Source: Pseudomonadota bacterium (GTDB lineage Bacteria; Pseudomonadota; Alphaproteobacteria; Rhizobiales; Phreatobacteraceae). From it: 64,000 bases of DNA. This document shows positions 1 through 7,246 of the stretch, piece by piece. The stretch's first letter is position 1; every line of letters starts with the position of its first letter. The translations under genes and the position numbers were made by a program. Location of the stretch: positions 41,212 through 105,211 of the forward strand of contig JAIUOO010000019.1 in the NCBI GenBank assembly GCA_020161695.1, given 5' to 3'. A model generated the notes under the pieces. The model saw only the letters and a list, made by a program, of their open reading frames with translations, had not been told where the DNA came from and ran no database searches.

Positions 1-24
1 CGCCCTTTTCGTTGGGGAAGACCG

Positions 25-648
25 ATGATTCTGTTGGCCGGCCTCGGCAATCCCGGGGCGAAGTTCAGGAACAACCGGCATAATATCGGCTTCATGGCGG
101 CCGAAGCGATCCATCGCCGGCACCGCTTCTCGCCCTGGCGCCAGCGCTTCCAGGGCCTGTGCGCGGAAGGCACTGTCGGGACGCACAAGGCGCTCCTGCT
201 CATGCCCGGCACCTACATGAACGAGAGCGGCCGGGCGGTCGGCGAGGCCATGCGCTTCTTCAAGATCGAACTTCAGCAGGTCGTCGTCTTCCATGACGAA
301 CTGGACCTGCCGCCCGCCAAGCTCCGCGTGAAGACCGGCGGCGGCAATGCCGGCCACAACGGCCTGCGCTCGATCACCGCCCAGTGCGGCAACGACTATC
401 GCCGCGTGCGGATGGGCATCGGCCACCCCGGCGACAAGAACCTCGTCCACTCCTACGTGCTGAACGACTTCGCCAAGGCGGAGATGCCCTGGGTGGAGGA
501 TCTCTGCGACGCCTGCTCCGACCATGCCGAACTGCTCGCGTCGGGCGACGATCCTGGCTTCCAGAACCGCATCCACCTCGCCATGGACGGGCGCGGCTGG
601 AACGACGTGAAACGGCCCGGCGAGGCCAAGGATCCGTCCAAAGCTTGA
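25..648 (+). CDS. pth: Peptidyl-tRNA hydrolase (Pth)
   Basis: Cytosolic enzyme that cleaves the ester bond of peptidyl-tRNAs dropped by stalled ribosomes and recycles the tRNA. The 207-residue product begins with the family pattern GLGNPG (residues 6-11). It has the catalytic His19 in NNRHNIGF, Asn66 in YMNESG, the Asp of HDELDLP near 94 and the GGGNAGHNG loop at 106-113. Length is usual for bacterial Pth. The ATG at 25 follows a GGGGAAG ribosome site at a normal distance. It is followed 55 bases later by ychF on the same strand. The pth-ychF pairing is common in bacteria, and in alphaproteobacteria rplY usually precedes pth, which would lie just outside the window (inference). Confidence 0.97.
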   Translation: MILLAGLGNPGAKFRNNRHNIGFMAAEAIHRRHRFSPWRQRFQGLCAEGTVGTHKALLLMPGTYMNESGRAVGEAMRFFKIELQQVVVFHDELDLPPAKLRVKTGGGNAGHNGLRSITAQCGNDYRRVRMGIGHPGDKNLVHSYVLNDFAKAEMPWVEDLCDACSDHAELLASGDDPGFQNRIHLAMDGRGWNDVKRPGEAKDPSKA

Positions 649-703
649 CACCCCCTTTCGCGCGCTCGACAAGGCGCGCAAACCTGATGATGGAATTGCT
701 CCC

Positions 704-1801
704 ATGGGCTTCAAATGCGGCATCGTCGGCCTGCCGAACGTCGGCAAGTCGACCCTCTTCAACGCGCTGACGCAGACGGCGGCGGCGCAGGCGGCCAATT
801 ATCCGTTCTGCACCATCGAGCCGAATGTCGGCGACGTAGCCGTGCCCGATCCGCGGCTCGACAAGCTCGCGACCATCGGCAAGTCGCAGCAGATCATCCC
901 GACCCGCATCACCTTCGTCGACATTGCCGGCATCGTGCGCGGCGCCTCCAAGGGCGAGGGCCTTGGCAACCAGTTCCTCGCCAATATCCGCGAGGTCGAT
1001 GCCATCGCCCATGTCGTGCGTTGCTTCGAGGACGGTGACATCACCCATGTCGAGGGCAAGGTCGACCCGATCGCCGACATCGAGACCATCGAGACCGAGC
1101 TGATGCTCGCCGATCTCGAAAGCCTCGAGAAGCGCGTCGTCGCGGCCGAGAAGAAGGCCAAGGGCGGCGACAAGGAGGCCAAGGAACAGGTCGACCTGAT
1201 CAACCGCGCTCTCGTGCACTTGCGCGACGGTCGCCCCGCCCGCATGACCGAGGTGAAGGCTGAGGAAGAGAAGGCTTTCGCCATGCTCAACCTCCTGACC
1301 ACCAAGCCGGTGCTCTACGTCTGCAACGTCGAGGAAGCCTCCGCCGACAAGGGCAACTCCTTCTCGGCCAAGGTGTTCGAGCGGGCCAAGGCCGAGGGCG
1401 CCAAGGCGGTCGTCGTCTCGGCCAAGATCGAGAGCGAGATCGCGGTCATGCCGCTCGAGGACCAGAAGGACTTCCTGGAGGCCGTCGGCCTTGAGGAGCC
1501 CGGCCTCAACCGCGTCATCCGCGCCGGCTACGACCTGCTCTCGCTCGTCACCTACTTCACGGTGGGGCCGAAGGAAGCCCGCGCCTGGACCATCACCAAG
1601 GGCACCAAGGCCCCCGGCGCGGCCGGCGTCATCCACACGGATTTCGAGAAGGGCTTCATCCGCGCCGAGACCATTGCCTTCGCCGACTACACCACGCTCA
1701 ACGGCGAGGCCGGCGCGCGCGATGCCGGCAAGCTGCGGCTGGAAGGCAAGGAATATGTGGTCGCCGACGGCGACGTGCTGCACTTCCGCTTCGCCAACTA
1801 A
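704..1801 (+). CDS. ychF: Redox-regulated ATPase/GTPase YchF (OBG family)
   Basis: Universally conserved P-loop NTPase of the OBG family, which binds ATP in preference to GTP and associates with ribosomes; its cellular role is linked to oxidative stress and translation. The 365-residue product has the P-loop GLPNVGKST at residues 8-16, the G3 motif DIAGIVRGASKGEGLGN near 70-85, and the C-terminal TGS-like domain (TYFTVGPKEARAWTI, then FEKGFIRAETI). Length matches the family closely. It is read in the same direction as pth, 55 bases downstream of it, and probably co-transcribed. Confidence 0.97.
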   Translation: MGFKCGIVGLPNVGKSTLFNALTQTAAAQAANYPFCTIEPNVGDVAVPDPRLDKLATIGKSQQIIPTRITFVDIAGIVRGASKGEGLGNQFLANIREVDAIAHVVRCFEDGDITHVEGKVDPIADIETIETELMLADLESLEKRVVAAEKKAKGGDKEAKEQVDLINRALVHLRDGRPARMTEVKAEEEKAFAMLNLLTTKPVLYVCNVEEASADKGNSFSAKVFERAKAEGAKAVVVSAKIESEIAVMPLEDQKDFLEAVGLEEPGLNRVIRAGYDLLSLVTYFTVGPKEARAWTITKGTKAPGAAGVIHTDFEKGFIRAETIAFADYTTLNGEAGARDAGKLRLEGKEYVVADGDVLHFRFAN

Positions 1802-1820
1802 AGGCCGGCCCGACAGGGCC

Positions 1821-2219
1821 TCACGCTTCGGCGGGGATGTGGGCGATGACCTTGATCTCGAAGTCGAAACCAGCGAGCCAGTTGACGCCGATCGCCGTCC
1901 AGTTGGGATAGGGCTTTTCGCTGAAGATCCGGTTCTTGACGGTCATGATCGTCTCGAACTGGTTCTCGGGATCGGTATGGAACGTGGTGACATCGACGAT
2001 GTCGTCGAAGGTGCAGCCAGCCGCATGCAGCGTCGCCCCGAGGTTGTCGAAGGCCCTCTCGACCTGACGCCTGAAATCCGGCTCCGGCGTGCCATCCTCG
2101 CGGCTGCCGACCTGTCCGGAGACGAACAGCAGATCGCCGGAGCGGATCGCGGCCGAATAGCCGTGCGCCTCATAGAGAGCGTGACGGTCGGCTGGAAAGA
2201 CTGCTTGGCGCTGGCCCAT
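1821..2219 (-). CDS. RidA/YjgF-YER057c-UK114 family protein lacking the catalytic arginine
   Basis: Small (132 aa) protein of the Rid superfamily, which in the archetype RidA hydrolyses reactive enamine/imine intermediates made by PLP enzymes. The family core is visible: SGDLLFVSGQVG, then the region FDDIVDVTTFHTD and the C-terminal FEIKVIAHIPAEA. In E. coli RidA the imine deaminase residue Arg105 lies in PARS; here the aligned stretch reads PNWT, so the Arg is replaced by Trp. It is therefore probably not a classical RidA deaminase but a member of a Rid subgroup of unknown activity. It is divergent from a TetR gene, with an array of palindromes between them that could control both. Confidence 0.88.
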   Translation of the reverse strand: MGQRQAVFPADRHALYEAHGYSAAIRSGDLLFVSGQVGSREDGTPEPDFRRQVERAFDNLGATLHAAGCTFDDIVDVTTFHTDPENQFETIMTVKNRIFSEKPYPNWTAIGVNWLAGFDFEIKVIAHIPAEA

Positions 2220-2289
2220 GTCTGGCCCCTTCGTCGCTTGCAGGCCGCACTTGCTAGTTCACAAGTCGGCGTCCGTTGAGATACGATGT

Positions 2290-2348
2290 GTATGTGAAAC
2301 TGCACACATACGCCGCGTATGTCAATTCACATACACTTCGTATGTGAA
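2290..2348. promoter_or_regulatory. Array of TetR-type operator half-sites
   Basis: Between the divergent RidA-like gene and the TetR gene the 7-mer GTATGTG or its complement CACATAC recurs. GTATGTG at 2290-2296 pairs with CACATAC at 2305-2311. GTATGT at 2317-2322 pairs with ACATAC at 2329-2334. TTCACATAC at 2326-2334 forms a perfect 9-base inverted repeat with GTATGTGAA at 2340-2348, spaced by five bases. The last arm ends just before the ribosome site of the TetR gene. This is the layout expected for autorepression and joint control of the divergent pair; that it is bound by the adjacent TetR protein is inferred. Confidence 0.75.
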
Positions 2349-2360
2349 CGAGGAACTTGA

Positions 2361-2957
2361 ATGACCGCCAGGCGCCGCGCCGAGACGATGGAGGAGAACC
2401 GTGCGAAGCTGATCAAGGCAGCGCGCCGGGCCTTCGCCGAGAAGGGCTACGATGCCGCCTCGATGGACGCGCTCACCGCCGAAGCCGGACTGACGCGCGG
2501 CGCGCTCTATCACAACTTCGGCGACAAGCGCGGGCTGCTGGCCGCGGTCGTCCATGAGATCGACGCTGAAATGGCATCGCGGGCGCAGCAGATCGGCGCG
2601 CGGTCGCAGGATGATTGGGAAGGGCTGCTGGCCGAAGGCACGGCCTATATCGAAATGGCGCTGGAACCCGAAGTGCAGCGCATCGTCCTGTTCGACGGCC
2701 CCGCGGTCCTCGGCGATCCCTCGCAATGGCCGAGCCAGAACAGTTGCTTCGAAGCGACCAGGCAGACGGTCGAGCGGCTGATCGCGAAGGGAACCCTGAA
2801 GCCCGTGGATGCCGAGGCCATGGCGCGGCTTCTGGCCGGCGCAGCGCTCAACGCCGCGCTCTGGATCGCAGCCAGCGACGACCCGAAAGCTGCCTTGCCA
2901 AAGATGATCAAGGCCTTCCGCACGCTGGCCGCGGGCCTGCTGGCAAAGCCCGGCTGA
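2361..2957 (+). CDS. TetR/AcrR family transcriptional regulator
   Basis: DNA-binding repressor, 198 residues. The N-terminal TetR helix-turn-helix spans about residues 10-55, with typical signatures RAFAEKGYDAASMDAL and GLTRGALYHNFGDKRGLL. The C-terminal all-helical part would bind a small ligand and is not diagnostic. The ATG at 2361 has GAGGA at 2350-2354. A group of inverted repeats based on GTATGTG lies immediately upstream, arguing for autoregulation and for control of the divergent Rid gene. The two MaoC genes that follow 110 bases downstream may also be in its regulon, since the spacing allows read-through. The inducing ligand cannot be told. Confidence 0.93.
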   Translation: MTARRRAETMEENRAKLIKAARRAFAEKGYDAASMDALTAEAGLTRGALYHNFGDKRGLLAAVVHEIDAEMASRAQQIGARSQDDWEGLLAEGTAYIEMALEPEVQRIVLFDGPAVLGDPSQWPSQNSCFEATRQTVERLIAKGTLKPVDAEAMARLLAGAALNAALWIAASDDPKAALPKMIKAFRTLAAGLLAKPG

Positions 2958-3066
2958 AGGCGCTCTGCGCTCTCGGCCTCGGCCATCCCGCCGCCTTGCG
3001 CGGGGCGGAGCGGGTCATGATACCTTGGCCGCCACCACCAGAACCCGCCGCTCCGGCCTCAGAAGC

Positions 3067-3540
3067 ATGCCCGACACAGCCATTCCCCACCCTGCCTTCG
3101 AGGACTTCGTTCCCGGCGAGATCACCACCTACGGCCGATACGAGGTCACGAAGGAGGAGATCATCGCCTTCGCGACGGAGTTCGACCCACAGCCCTTCCA
3201 TCTCGACGAAGAGGCCGGCCGGGCTTCGTGGCTCGGCGGGCTCGCCGCCTCCGGCTGGCACACCAGCGCCATCCTGATGCGGCTCAACTGCGACGGGTTC
3301 ATGGTCGGCTCGACGTCGATGGGAAGCTCCGGCCTCGAGGAGGTGCAGTGGCTGAAGCCGGTCCATCCCGGGGACGTGCTCACCGTGCGCCGCGAAATCC
3401 TCGAGACGCGATCCTCCGCCTCCCGGCCCGAAATGGGCATCGTCCGCTGCCGCTTCGAACTGGTGAACCAGAAGGGCGAGGCGGTTCTGGTGCAGACCAA
3501 CCCGATCTTCTTCGGTCGCCGCAGCGCGGAGGTCGCGTGA
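3067..3540 (+). CDS. MaoC family (R)-hydratase-like protein, first of a pair
   Basis: Hot-dog fold protein of the MaoC dehydratase family, which hydrates 2-enoyl-CoA or related thioesters. The 157-residue product has the family motif FDPQPFHLDEEAGR (about residues 40-53), in which Asp and His are the catalytic pair of R-specific enoyl-CoA hydratases, followed by GWHT and the turn WLKPVHPGDVL. I chose the ATG at 3067 because family members start close to FEDFVPGE; an in-frame start at 3025 would add a basic tail without similarity. The stop overlaps the start of the second MaoC gene by one base, so the two are translationally coupled and may form a heterodimer (inference). Confidence 0.9.
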   Translation: MPDTAIPHPAFEDFVPGEITTYGRYEVTKEEIIAFATEFDPQPFHLDEEAGRASWLGGLAASGWHTSAILMRLNCDGFMVGSTSMGSSGLEEVQWLKPVHPGDVLTVRREILETRSSASRPEMGIVRCRFELVNQKGEAVLVQTNPIFFGRRSAEVA

Positions 3541-4016
3541 TGTACGAGGACATCGTCATCGGCCAGCGGGACGAGCTCGGCGCGCATACGTTCACCGCCG
3601 AAGCCATCATCGCCTTCGCGGCGAAATACGATCCGCAGCCCTTCCACATTTCCGAGGAAGCCGGCCGCAACAGCCATTTCGGCGCACTGGTCGCTGCCGG
3701 CTGGCACACCGGCGGCATGTGGATGCGCATGCGGGTCGAGCATGCCCGGCGCGTTGCCGCGGCGCGCGCGGCGAAGGGCCTGCCGGTGCAGCAGGGCGGC
3801 CCCTCCGGCGGCTTCAAGAACATGCGCTGGCCGAAGCCCGTCAAGGCAGGCGATACCGTGACTTATTTCTCGGAATGCACCAGCAAGCGCCCGCTGGCCT
3901 CGCGGCCCGGCTGGGGCATCGTCTTCTCGCTCAATACCGGCGTGAACCAGCACGGCGAGCTGGTCATGTCCTTCGACGGGTCCGGCTTCATGCCGATGGC
4001 CGGCGCCTCGACATAG
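3540..4016 (+). CDS. MaoC family dehydratase-like protein, second of a pair
   Basis: Second hot-dog protein (158 aa), paralogous to the preceding gene: YDPQPFHISEEAGR corresponds to FDPQPFHLDEEAGR and keeps the Asp and His. GWHTGGMWMR and the turn WPKPVKAGDTV follow in the same order. The start codon overlaps the stop of the first gene (TGATG), so expression is coupled. Many alphaproteobacteria carry such tandem single-domain MaoC pairs. Substrate is unknown; beta-oxidation or a degradative acyl-CoA pathway is likely. Its 3-prime end is overlapped by a short opposing frame starting at 4165. Confidence 0.9.
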   Translation: MYEDIVIGQRDELGAHTFTAEAIIAFAAKYDPQPFHISEEAGRNSHFGALVAAGWHTGGMWMRMRVEHARRVAAARAAKGLPVQQGGPSGGFKNMRWPKPVKAGDTVTYFSECTSKRPLASRPGWGIVFSLNTGVNQHGELVMSFDGSGFMPMAGAST

Positions 4017-4165
4017 TCCGACAGACGCGGACGCTCGATCGCGCCCGCTACCCGGTTTCGCAGAGCCTCCCACAGGTCGGAGAGAGCGATGGCACGCTCG
4101 CGTGCTGCCATGGCCCGCGCCTCGGCATAGCTGCGGATCGGACGGTGGGTAGCAGAAACAGACAT
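3863..4165 (-). CDS. Small uncharacterised protein divergent from a LysR gene (tentative)
   Basis: A 100-residue frame that starts at an ATG at 4165 with a good ribosome site (GGAAGG, five bases before the ATG) and runs divergent from the LysR regulator. The N-terminal half (SYAEARAMAARERAIALSDL, then ALRNRV) looks like an amphipathic helix and lies in sequence not used by another gene. The C-terminal half is antisense to the end of the second MaoC gene and is compositionally unconvincing. I recognise no family. It may be the target of the divergent LysR protein, as LysR regulators often control their neighbour. The true 3-prime end may be shorter if a frameshift exists. Confidence 0.4.
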   Translation of the reverse strand: MSVSATHRPIRSYAEARAMAARERAIALSDLWEALRNRVAGAIERPRLSDYVEAPAIGMKPDPSKDMTSSPCWFTPVLSEKTMPQPGREASGRLLVHSEK

Positions 4166-4274
4166 GGCGGCCTTCCGGGTCGGTGTGGGGAAGATTGCAC
4201 CGGAGCACGCTAGTCCATTCCCTCACATCAATAATCATGGCACAATTCATCAATCTCGTGCCCATGGATCATCA

Positions 4275-5177
4275 ATGGATCGCGCCGCCGAAATGGAGAT
4301 TCTGGTCGCGGCCATCGACCGGGGCGGCTTCACCGCCGCGGCAGACCATCTTGGCCTGACGCCCTCGGCGGTCTCGAAAGTCATTTCACGGCTGGAAGCG
4401 CGGCTCGGCGTCAGGCTCGTCGAGCGCACCACGCGACGCATCGCGCTGACGGCGGAGGGCCGGACCTTCTACGCTGCGGCGCGCGGCATCATCGGCGCGA
4501 TCGACGAGGCGGAGGCGAGCGTGATGGAGGCGCGGGGCCGACCCCAGGGCGTGCTGCGCGTGAACTGCGGCACGGCCTTCGCGATGATCCAGCTCGCGCC
4601 TGTCCTGTCCGACTTCATGACCGCTCATCCCGGCGTCAGCCTCGAACTCGGCATCGAGGATCGCATCGCCGACATCGTCGGCGAGGACATCGACGTCGGC
4701 ATCCGCACCGGGCCGGTCGGCGACGACCGGCTGGTCGCGCGCCGCTTCGCGGACGTGCGCCGGGTCATCGTGGCCTCCCCGGCCTATCTCCAGCGCATGG
4801 GCCGGCCGACGCAGCCGGACGACCTCGCCCGCCACGTCTGCATCCCCATCGCGACGACGCCCGACATGGCGCTGTGGCCCTTCGTCTCGGCAGCCGGCCC
4901 GCGCTTCGTCGAGGTGCGCGGACCGGTCCGCGTCGGCACCGCCGAGGGCGCCCATGCGCTGGCGCTGGGCGGCGTCGGCATCGCCCGGCTCGGCGATCTC
5001 GTGGTCGCCCGGTCCATCCGCGAGGGGGCTCTGGTGCCGCTGCTGGAAGACAGTCACATTGCCGAGCCGGTTCCGATGCACCTGGTCTTCCCCGCCGGCC
5101 GGCAGCGGCTGCCGAAGGTGCGAGTCTTTCTCGACTTCGTCATGGATCGTTTCAGCCGCAGCCCCTGGCGGGTCTGA
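4275..5177 (+). CDS. LysR family transcriptional regulator
   Basis: LysR-type regulator of 300 residues. The winged helix-turn-helix is clear at residues 1-60, with AAADHLGLTPSAVSKVISRL and LGVRLVERTTRRIALTAEG. The effector domain from about residue 85 starts with GVLRVNCGTAFA and continues IEDRIADIVGEDIDVGIRTG, typical of the CrgA-like branch. I chose the ATG at 4275, since residues upstream in the same frame do not resemble the family. It is divergent from the short gene beginning at 4165; the 109 bases between them are AT-richer than their surroundings and would hold the shared operator. The effector is unknown. Confidence 0.93.
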   Translation: MDRAAEMEILVAAIDRGGFTAAADHLGLTPSAVSKVISRLEARLGVRLVERTTRRIALTAEGRTFYAAARGIIGAIDEAEASVMEARGRPQGVLRVNCGTAFAMIQLAPVLSDFMTAHPGVSLELGIEDRIADIVGEDIDVGIRTGPVGDDRLVARRFADVRRVIVASPAYLQRMGRPTQPDDLARHVCIPIATTPDMALWPFVSAAGPRFVEVRGPVRVGTAEGAHALALGGVGIARLGDLVVARSIREGALVPLLEDSHIAEPVPMHLVFPAGRQRLPKVRVFLDFVMDRFSRSPWRV

Positions 5178-5272
5178 TCGCGAAAGACGGAGGTATCGCG
5201 TCCAGCACGCTGCTGAAACGTGGCGGTTCCACAAGGCTCCCAACAACAAACCACCACATCGGGAGACTGAAC

Positions 5273-5692
5273 GTGAGCCTTGCCCTGTCGCTGCTGATCG
5301 CCGGCCAGATCGCCACCGCCGGCCTCGCGCCGCCGAGCCACGTCGTCGAGCCCGTCCAGTACACCACCAATCGCTACGGCAACCTGCAGGGCGAAGGTCG
5401 CGACTTCGGCCGCGGCTACGACGTCCAGCGCTCGCGCCGCAGCCGCACCACCACCTACCAGGGAACAGGCCGCAATTTCGGCGGCGGCTATGAGGTGCGC
5501 GGCAACCGCGTCACCGGCACCGGCTCGCGCTTCGGCAGCGGCTATGATGTCTCGCGCGGCCGCATCACCGGCACAGGCTCCAATTTCGGCGCTGGCTGGG
5601 AGCGCAACCGCAACGGCCAGTGGGTCGGCACCGGCCGCAATTTCGGCCGCACCTGCTCCGGCTCCTCCAATCCGGCCGTTGCCTGCCGCTGA
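5273..5692 (+). CDS. Small secreted protein with tandem Gly/Arg/Phe repeats
   Basis: I do not recognise the family. The 139-residue product starts at GTG 5273, supported by GGGAGA six bases upstream. Residues 2-19 (SLALSLLIAGQIATAGLA) form a short signal peptide. The remainder is made of five imperfect repeats of 17-23 residues around a G-x-G-x-x-F-G-x-G-Y/W core: GEGRDFGRGYDV, GTGRNFGGGYEV, GTGSRFGSGYDV, GTGSNFGAGWER and a terminal GTGRNFGRTC. The repeats are rich in Gly, Arg, Asn and aromatic residues, with two Cys only at the C-terminus. This suggests an exported or surface-associated structural or binding protein; function is unknown. It stands alone between the LysR gene and a small membrane protein. 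Confidence 0.7.
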   Translation: MSLALSLLIAGQIATAGLAPPSHVVEPVQYTTNRYGNLQGEGRDFGRGYDVQRSRRSRTTTYQGTGRNFGGGYEVRGNRVTGTGSRFGSGYDVSRGRITGTGSNFGAGWERNRNGQWVGTGRNFGRTCSGSSNPAVACR

Positions 5693-5949
5693 GGGCGGCG
5701 CAACGTCCTCACCGAAAGTGGCGTCGCTTCGTCCAGGCGCGCCGAAGGGGCACCCCACCGTCTCCGCCCCTCTCGCAAAAGCCGTCGCCGCGACCAGCGC
5801 CGACGGCTCTTCGCCGTTCAGGGCGCCAACCTTACCGCGAATTCACTAGGGCCCGGCCCTGACCTCTCCTACCTCTAGACTCGGGCGCGACAACGACCCG
5901 GCAGAGCGGCGCGACAAGAACCGCGGCCGGCAGCAGCAGGAGACCCGCC

Positions 5950-6192
5950 ATGACCATGCCTTCAAGCGCGATGCCCGCAGGCCCGATGCCGCAGCAGGCC
6001 GCCTATCCGGCGGCGGCGACACCGGTCACCGTCACGGCCATCGACATGCCCTTCTTCCGGCTCGTCGGCTTCTTCTTCAAGGCCGCGCTCGCCGCCATTC
6101 CCGCCATGATCGCCGTTGCGCTCGTGGTGAAGATCCTCGCCGGTTTCGTGTTCTGGACCGTTGGCGGCTGGCGCTACGGGATGTGGATGTAG
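5950..6192 (+). CDS. Small membrane protein, uncharacterised
   Basis: An 80-residue product with a Pro/Ala-rich N-terminus (residues 1-30) and one or two closely spaced hydrophobic segments: FFRLVGFFFKAALAAIPAMI (about 35-54) and VALVVKILAGFVFW (56-69), ending WRYGMWM. A GGAGA ribosome site lies eight bases before the ATG at 5950. I recognise no family. The 257 bases upstream, back to the repeat-protein gene, hold a GC-rich hairpin (GCCGTCG with CGACGGC near 5781-5807) but nothing else that I can name. Confidence 0.65.
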   Translation: MTMPSSAMPAGPMPQQAAYPAAATPVTVTAIDMPFFRLVGFFFKAALAAIPAMIAVALVVKILAGFVFWTVGGWRYGMWM

Positions 6193-6242
6193 CCGCAAGC
6201 AGCGCCTCCGCATCCGGCCACGGACCGCATCCCGCGGGCGCC

Positions 6243-7118
6243 TCAGCGGCCGAGAACCCGCCCCGCCACGGCGTCGAGCTTGGCCACCAGCGCCGGATCG
6301 CGCGCCTCCCTTGCGGTGATGATCGCGTGTTCCAGTGCCCGGTCCGAATGGATCGGGCACGGCTCGTGATCCCCCGGAAGATCGCGGGCAAGGCGCGCCA
6401 CCAGCCGGCGCGCCTTGTCGGCATTGGCGCCGAGATGATGGACCACCTGCGCCACGTCCACGGGCCCGACCTCCTCGTGCCAGGCGTCGTAGTCGGTGAC
6501 CATGCCGACAAAGGCGTAGGATATCTCGGCCTCGCGAGCGAGCTTGGCCTCGGGCATCGAGGTCATGCCGATCAGGTCCCAGCCCTGCGCCTTGTGGAAC
6601 AGGCTCTCGGCCAGCGTCGAGAAGGCCGGCCCCTCCATGCACACCGCCGTTCCGCCAATCTGGTGCTGAATGCCCTCCGCCTCGGCGGCCGCGGCGAGCC
6701 GCTTCTGCAGCAGCGGCGCGACCGGGTGGGAGAAGGCGACATGCGCGACGCAACCCCGGCCGAAGAAGCTGGACGCCCTGAGATAGGTCTTGTCGATGAA
6801 CTGGTCGGCCAGCACGAAATGGCCCGGCGGCAGCTCGCCCCTGAACGAACCGACCGCCGAGAGCGAGACGAGGTCGGTGACGCCCGCCCGCTTCAGCGCA
6901 TCGATGTTGGCGCGATAGTTGATCTCGGACGGGGAAAGCGCATGGCCGCGCCCGTGGCGCGGCAGGAAGACGATCTCCGTCGAGCCGATCCGCCCCCTTC
7001 TCAGCCGGTCGGAAGGCTCTCCCCAGGGCGACGATACGGCCACCTCCTCCAGCCCTTCGAGGCCCGGCAGGTCATAGATGCCCGATCCGCCCATCACGCC
7101 GAGAACGGCCTTGGTCAT
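6243..7118 (-). CDS. mtnP: S-methyl-5'-thioadenosine phosphorylase (MTAP)
   Basis: Cytosolic enzyme of methionine salvage that splits methylthioadenosine with phosphate into adenine and methylthioribose-1-phosphate. The 291-residue protein begins LGVMGGSGIYDLPGL (phosphate-binding loop). It has the purine nucleoside phosphorylase family-2 signature region around YRANIDALKRAGVTDLVSLSAVGS, then CMEGPAFST and DLIGMTSMPEAKLAREAEI, all as in the MTAP/PNP family. It is separated from petC, which reads toward it, by about 130 bases that carry a terminator. Confidence 0.95.
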   Translation of the reverse strand: MTKAVLGVMGGSGIYDLPGLEGLEEVAVSSPWGEPSDRLRRGRIGSTEIVFLPRHGRGHALSPSEINYRANIDALKRAGVTDLVSLSAVGSFRGELPPGHFVLADQFIDKTYLRASSFFGRGCVAHVAFSHPVAPLLQKRLAAAAEAEGIQHQIGGTAVCMEGPAFSTLAESLFHKAQGWDLIGMTSMPEAKLAREAEISYAFVGMVTDYDAWHEEVGPVDVAQVVHHLGANADKARRLVARLARDLPGDHEPCPIHSDRALEHAIITAREARDPALVAKLDAVAGRVLGR

Positions 7119-7187
7119 GTCTGCTCCGGAGATTCACGCGCCGCGTGCGAGGATCGGCAAAGCGGCGAGCGGTGGCAAGCACCCGCG

Positions 7188-7217
7188 ACAAACGAAAAGG
7201 GCCGCTCACGCGGCCCT
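7188..7217 (-). terminator. Intrinsic terminator of the petABC operon
   Basis: On the minus strand an eight-base stem AGGGCCGC / GCGGCCCT (7198-7217) with a four-base loop is followed by TTTTCGTTT. It lies 30 bases after the petC stop codon, as expected for the end of the bc1 operon. Confidence 0.85.
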
Positions 7218-7246
7218 CGTCATGTGCTGTCCGGTCGTCGCGCCGA

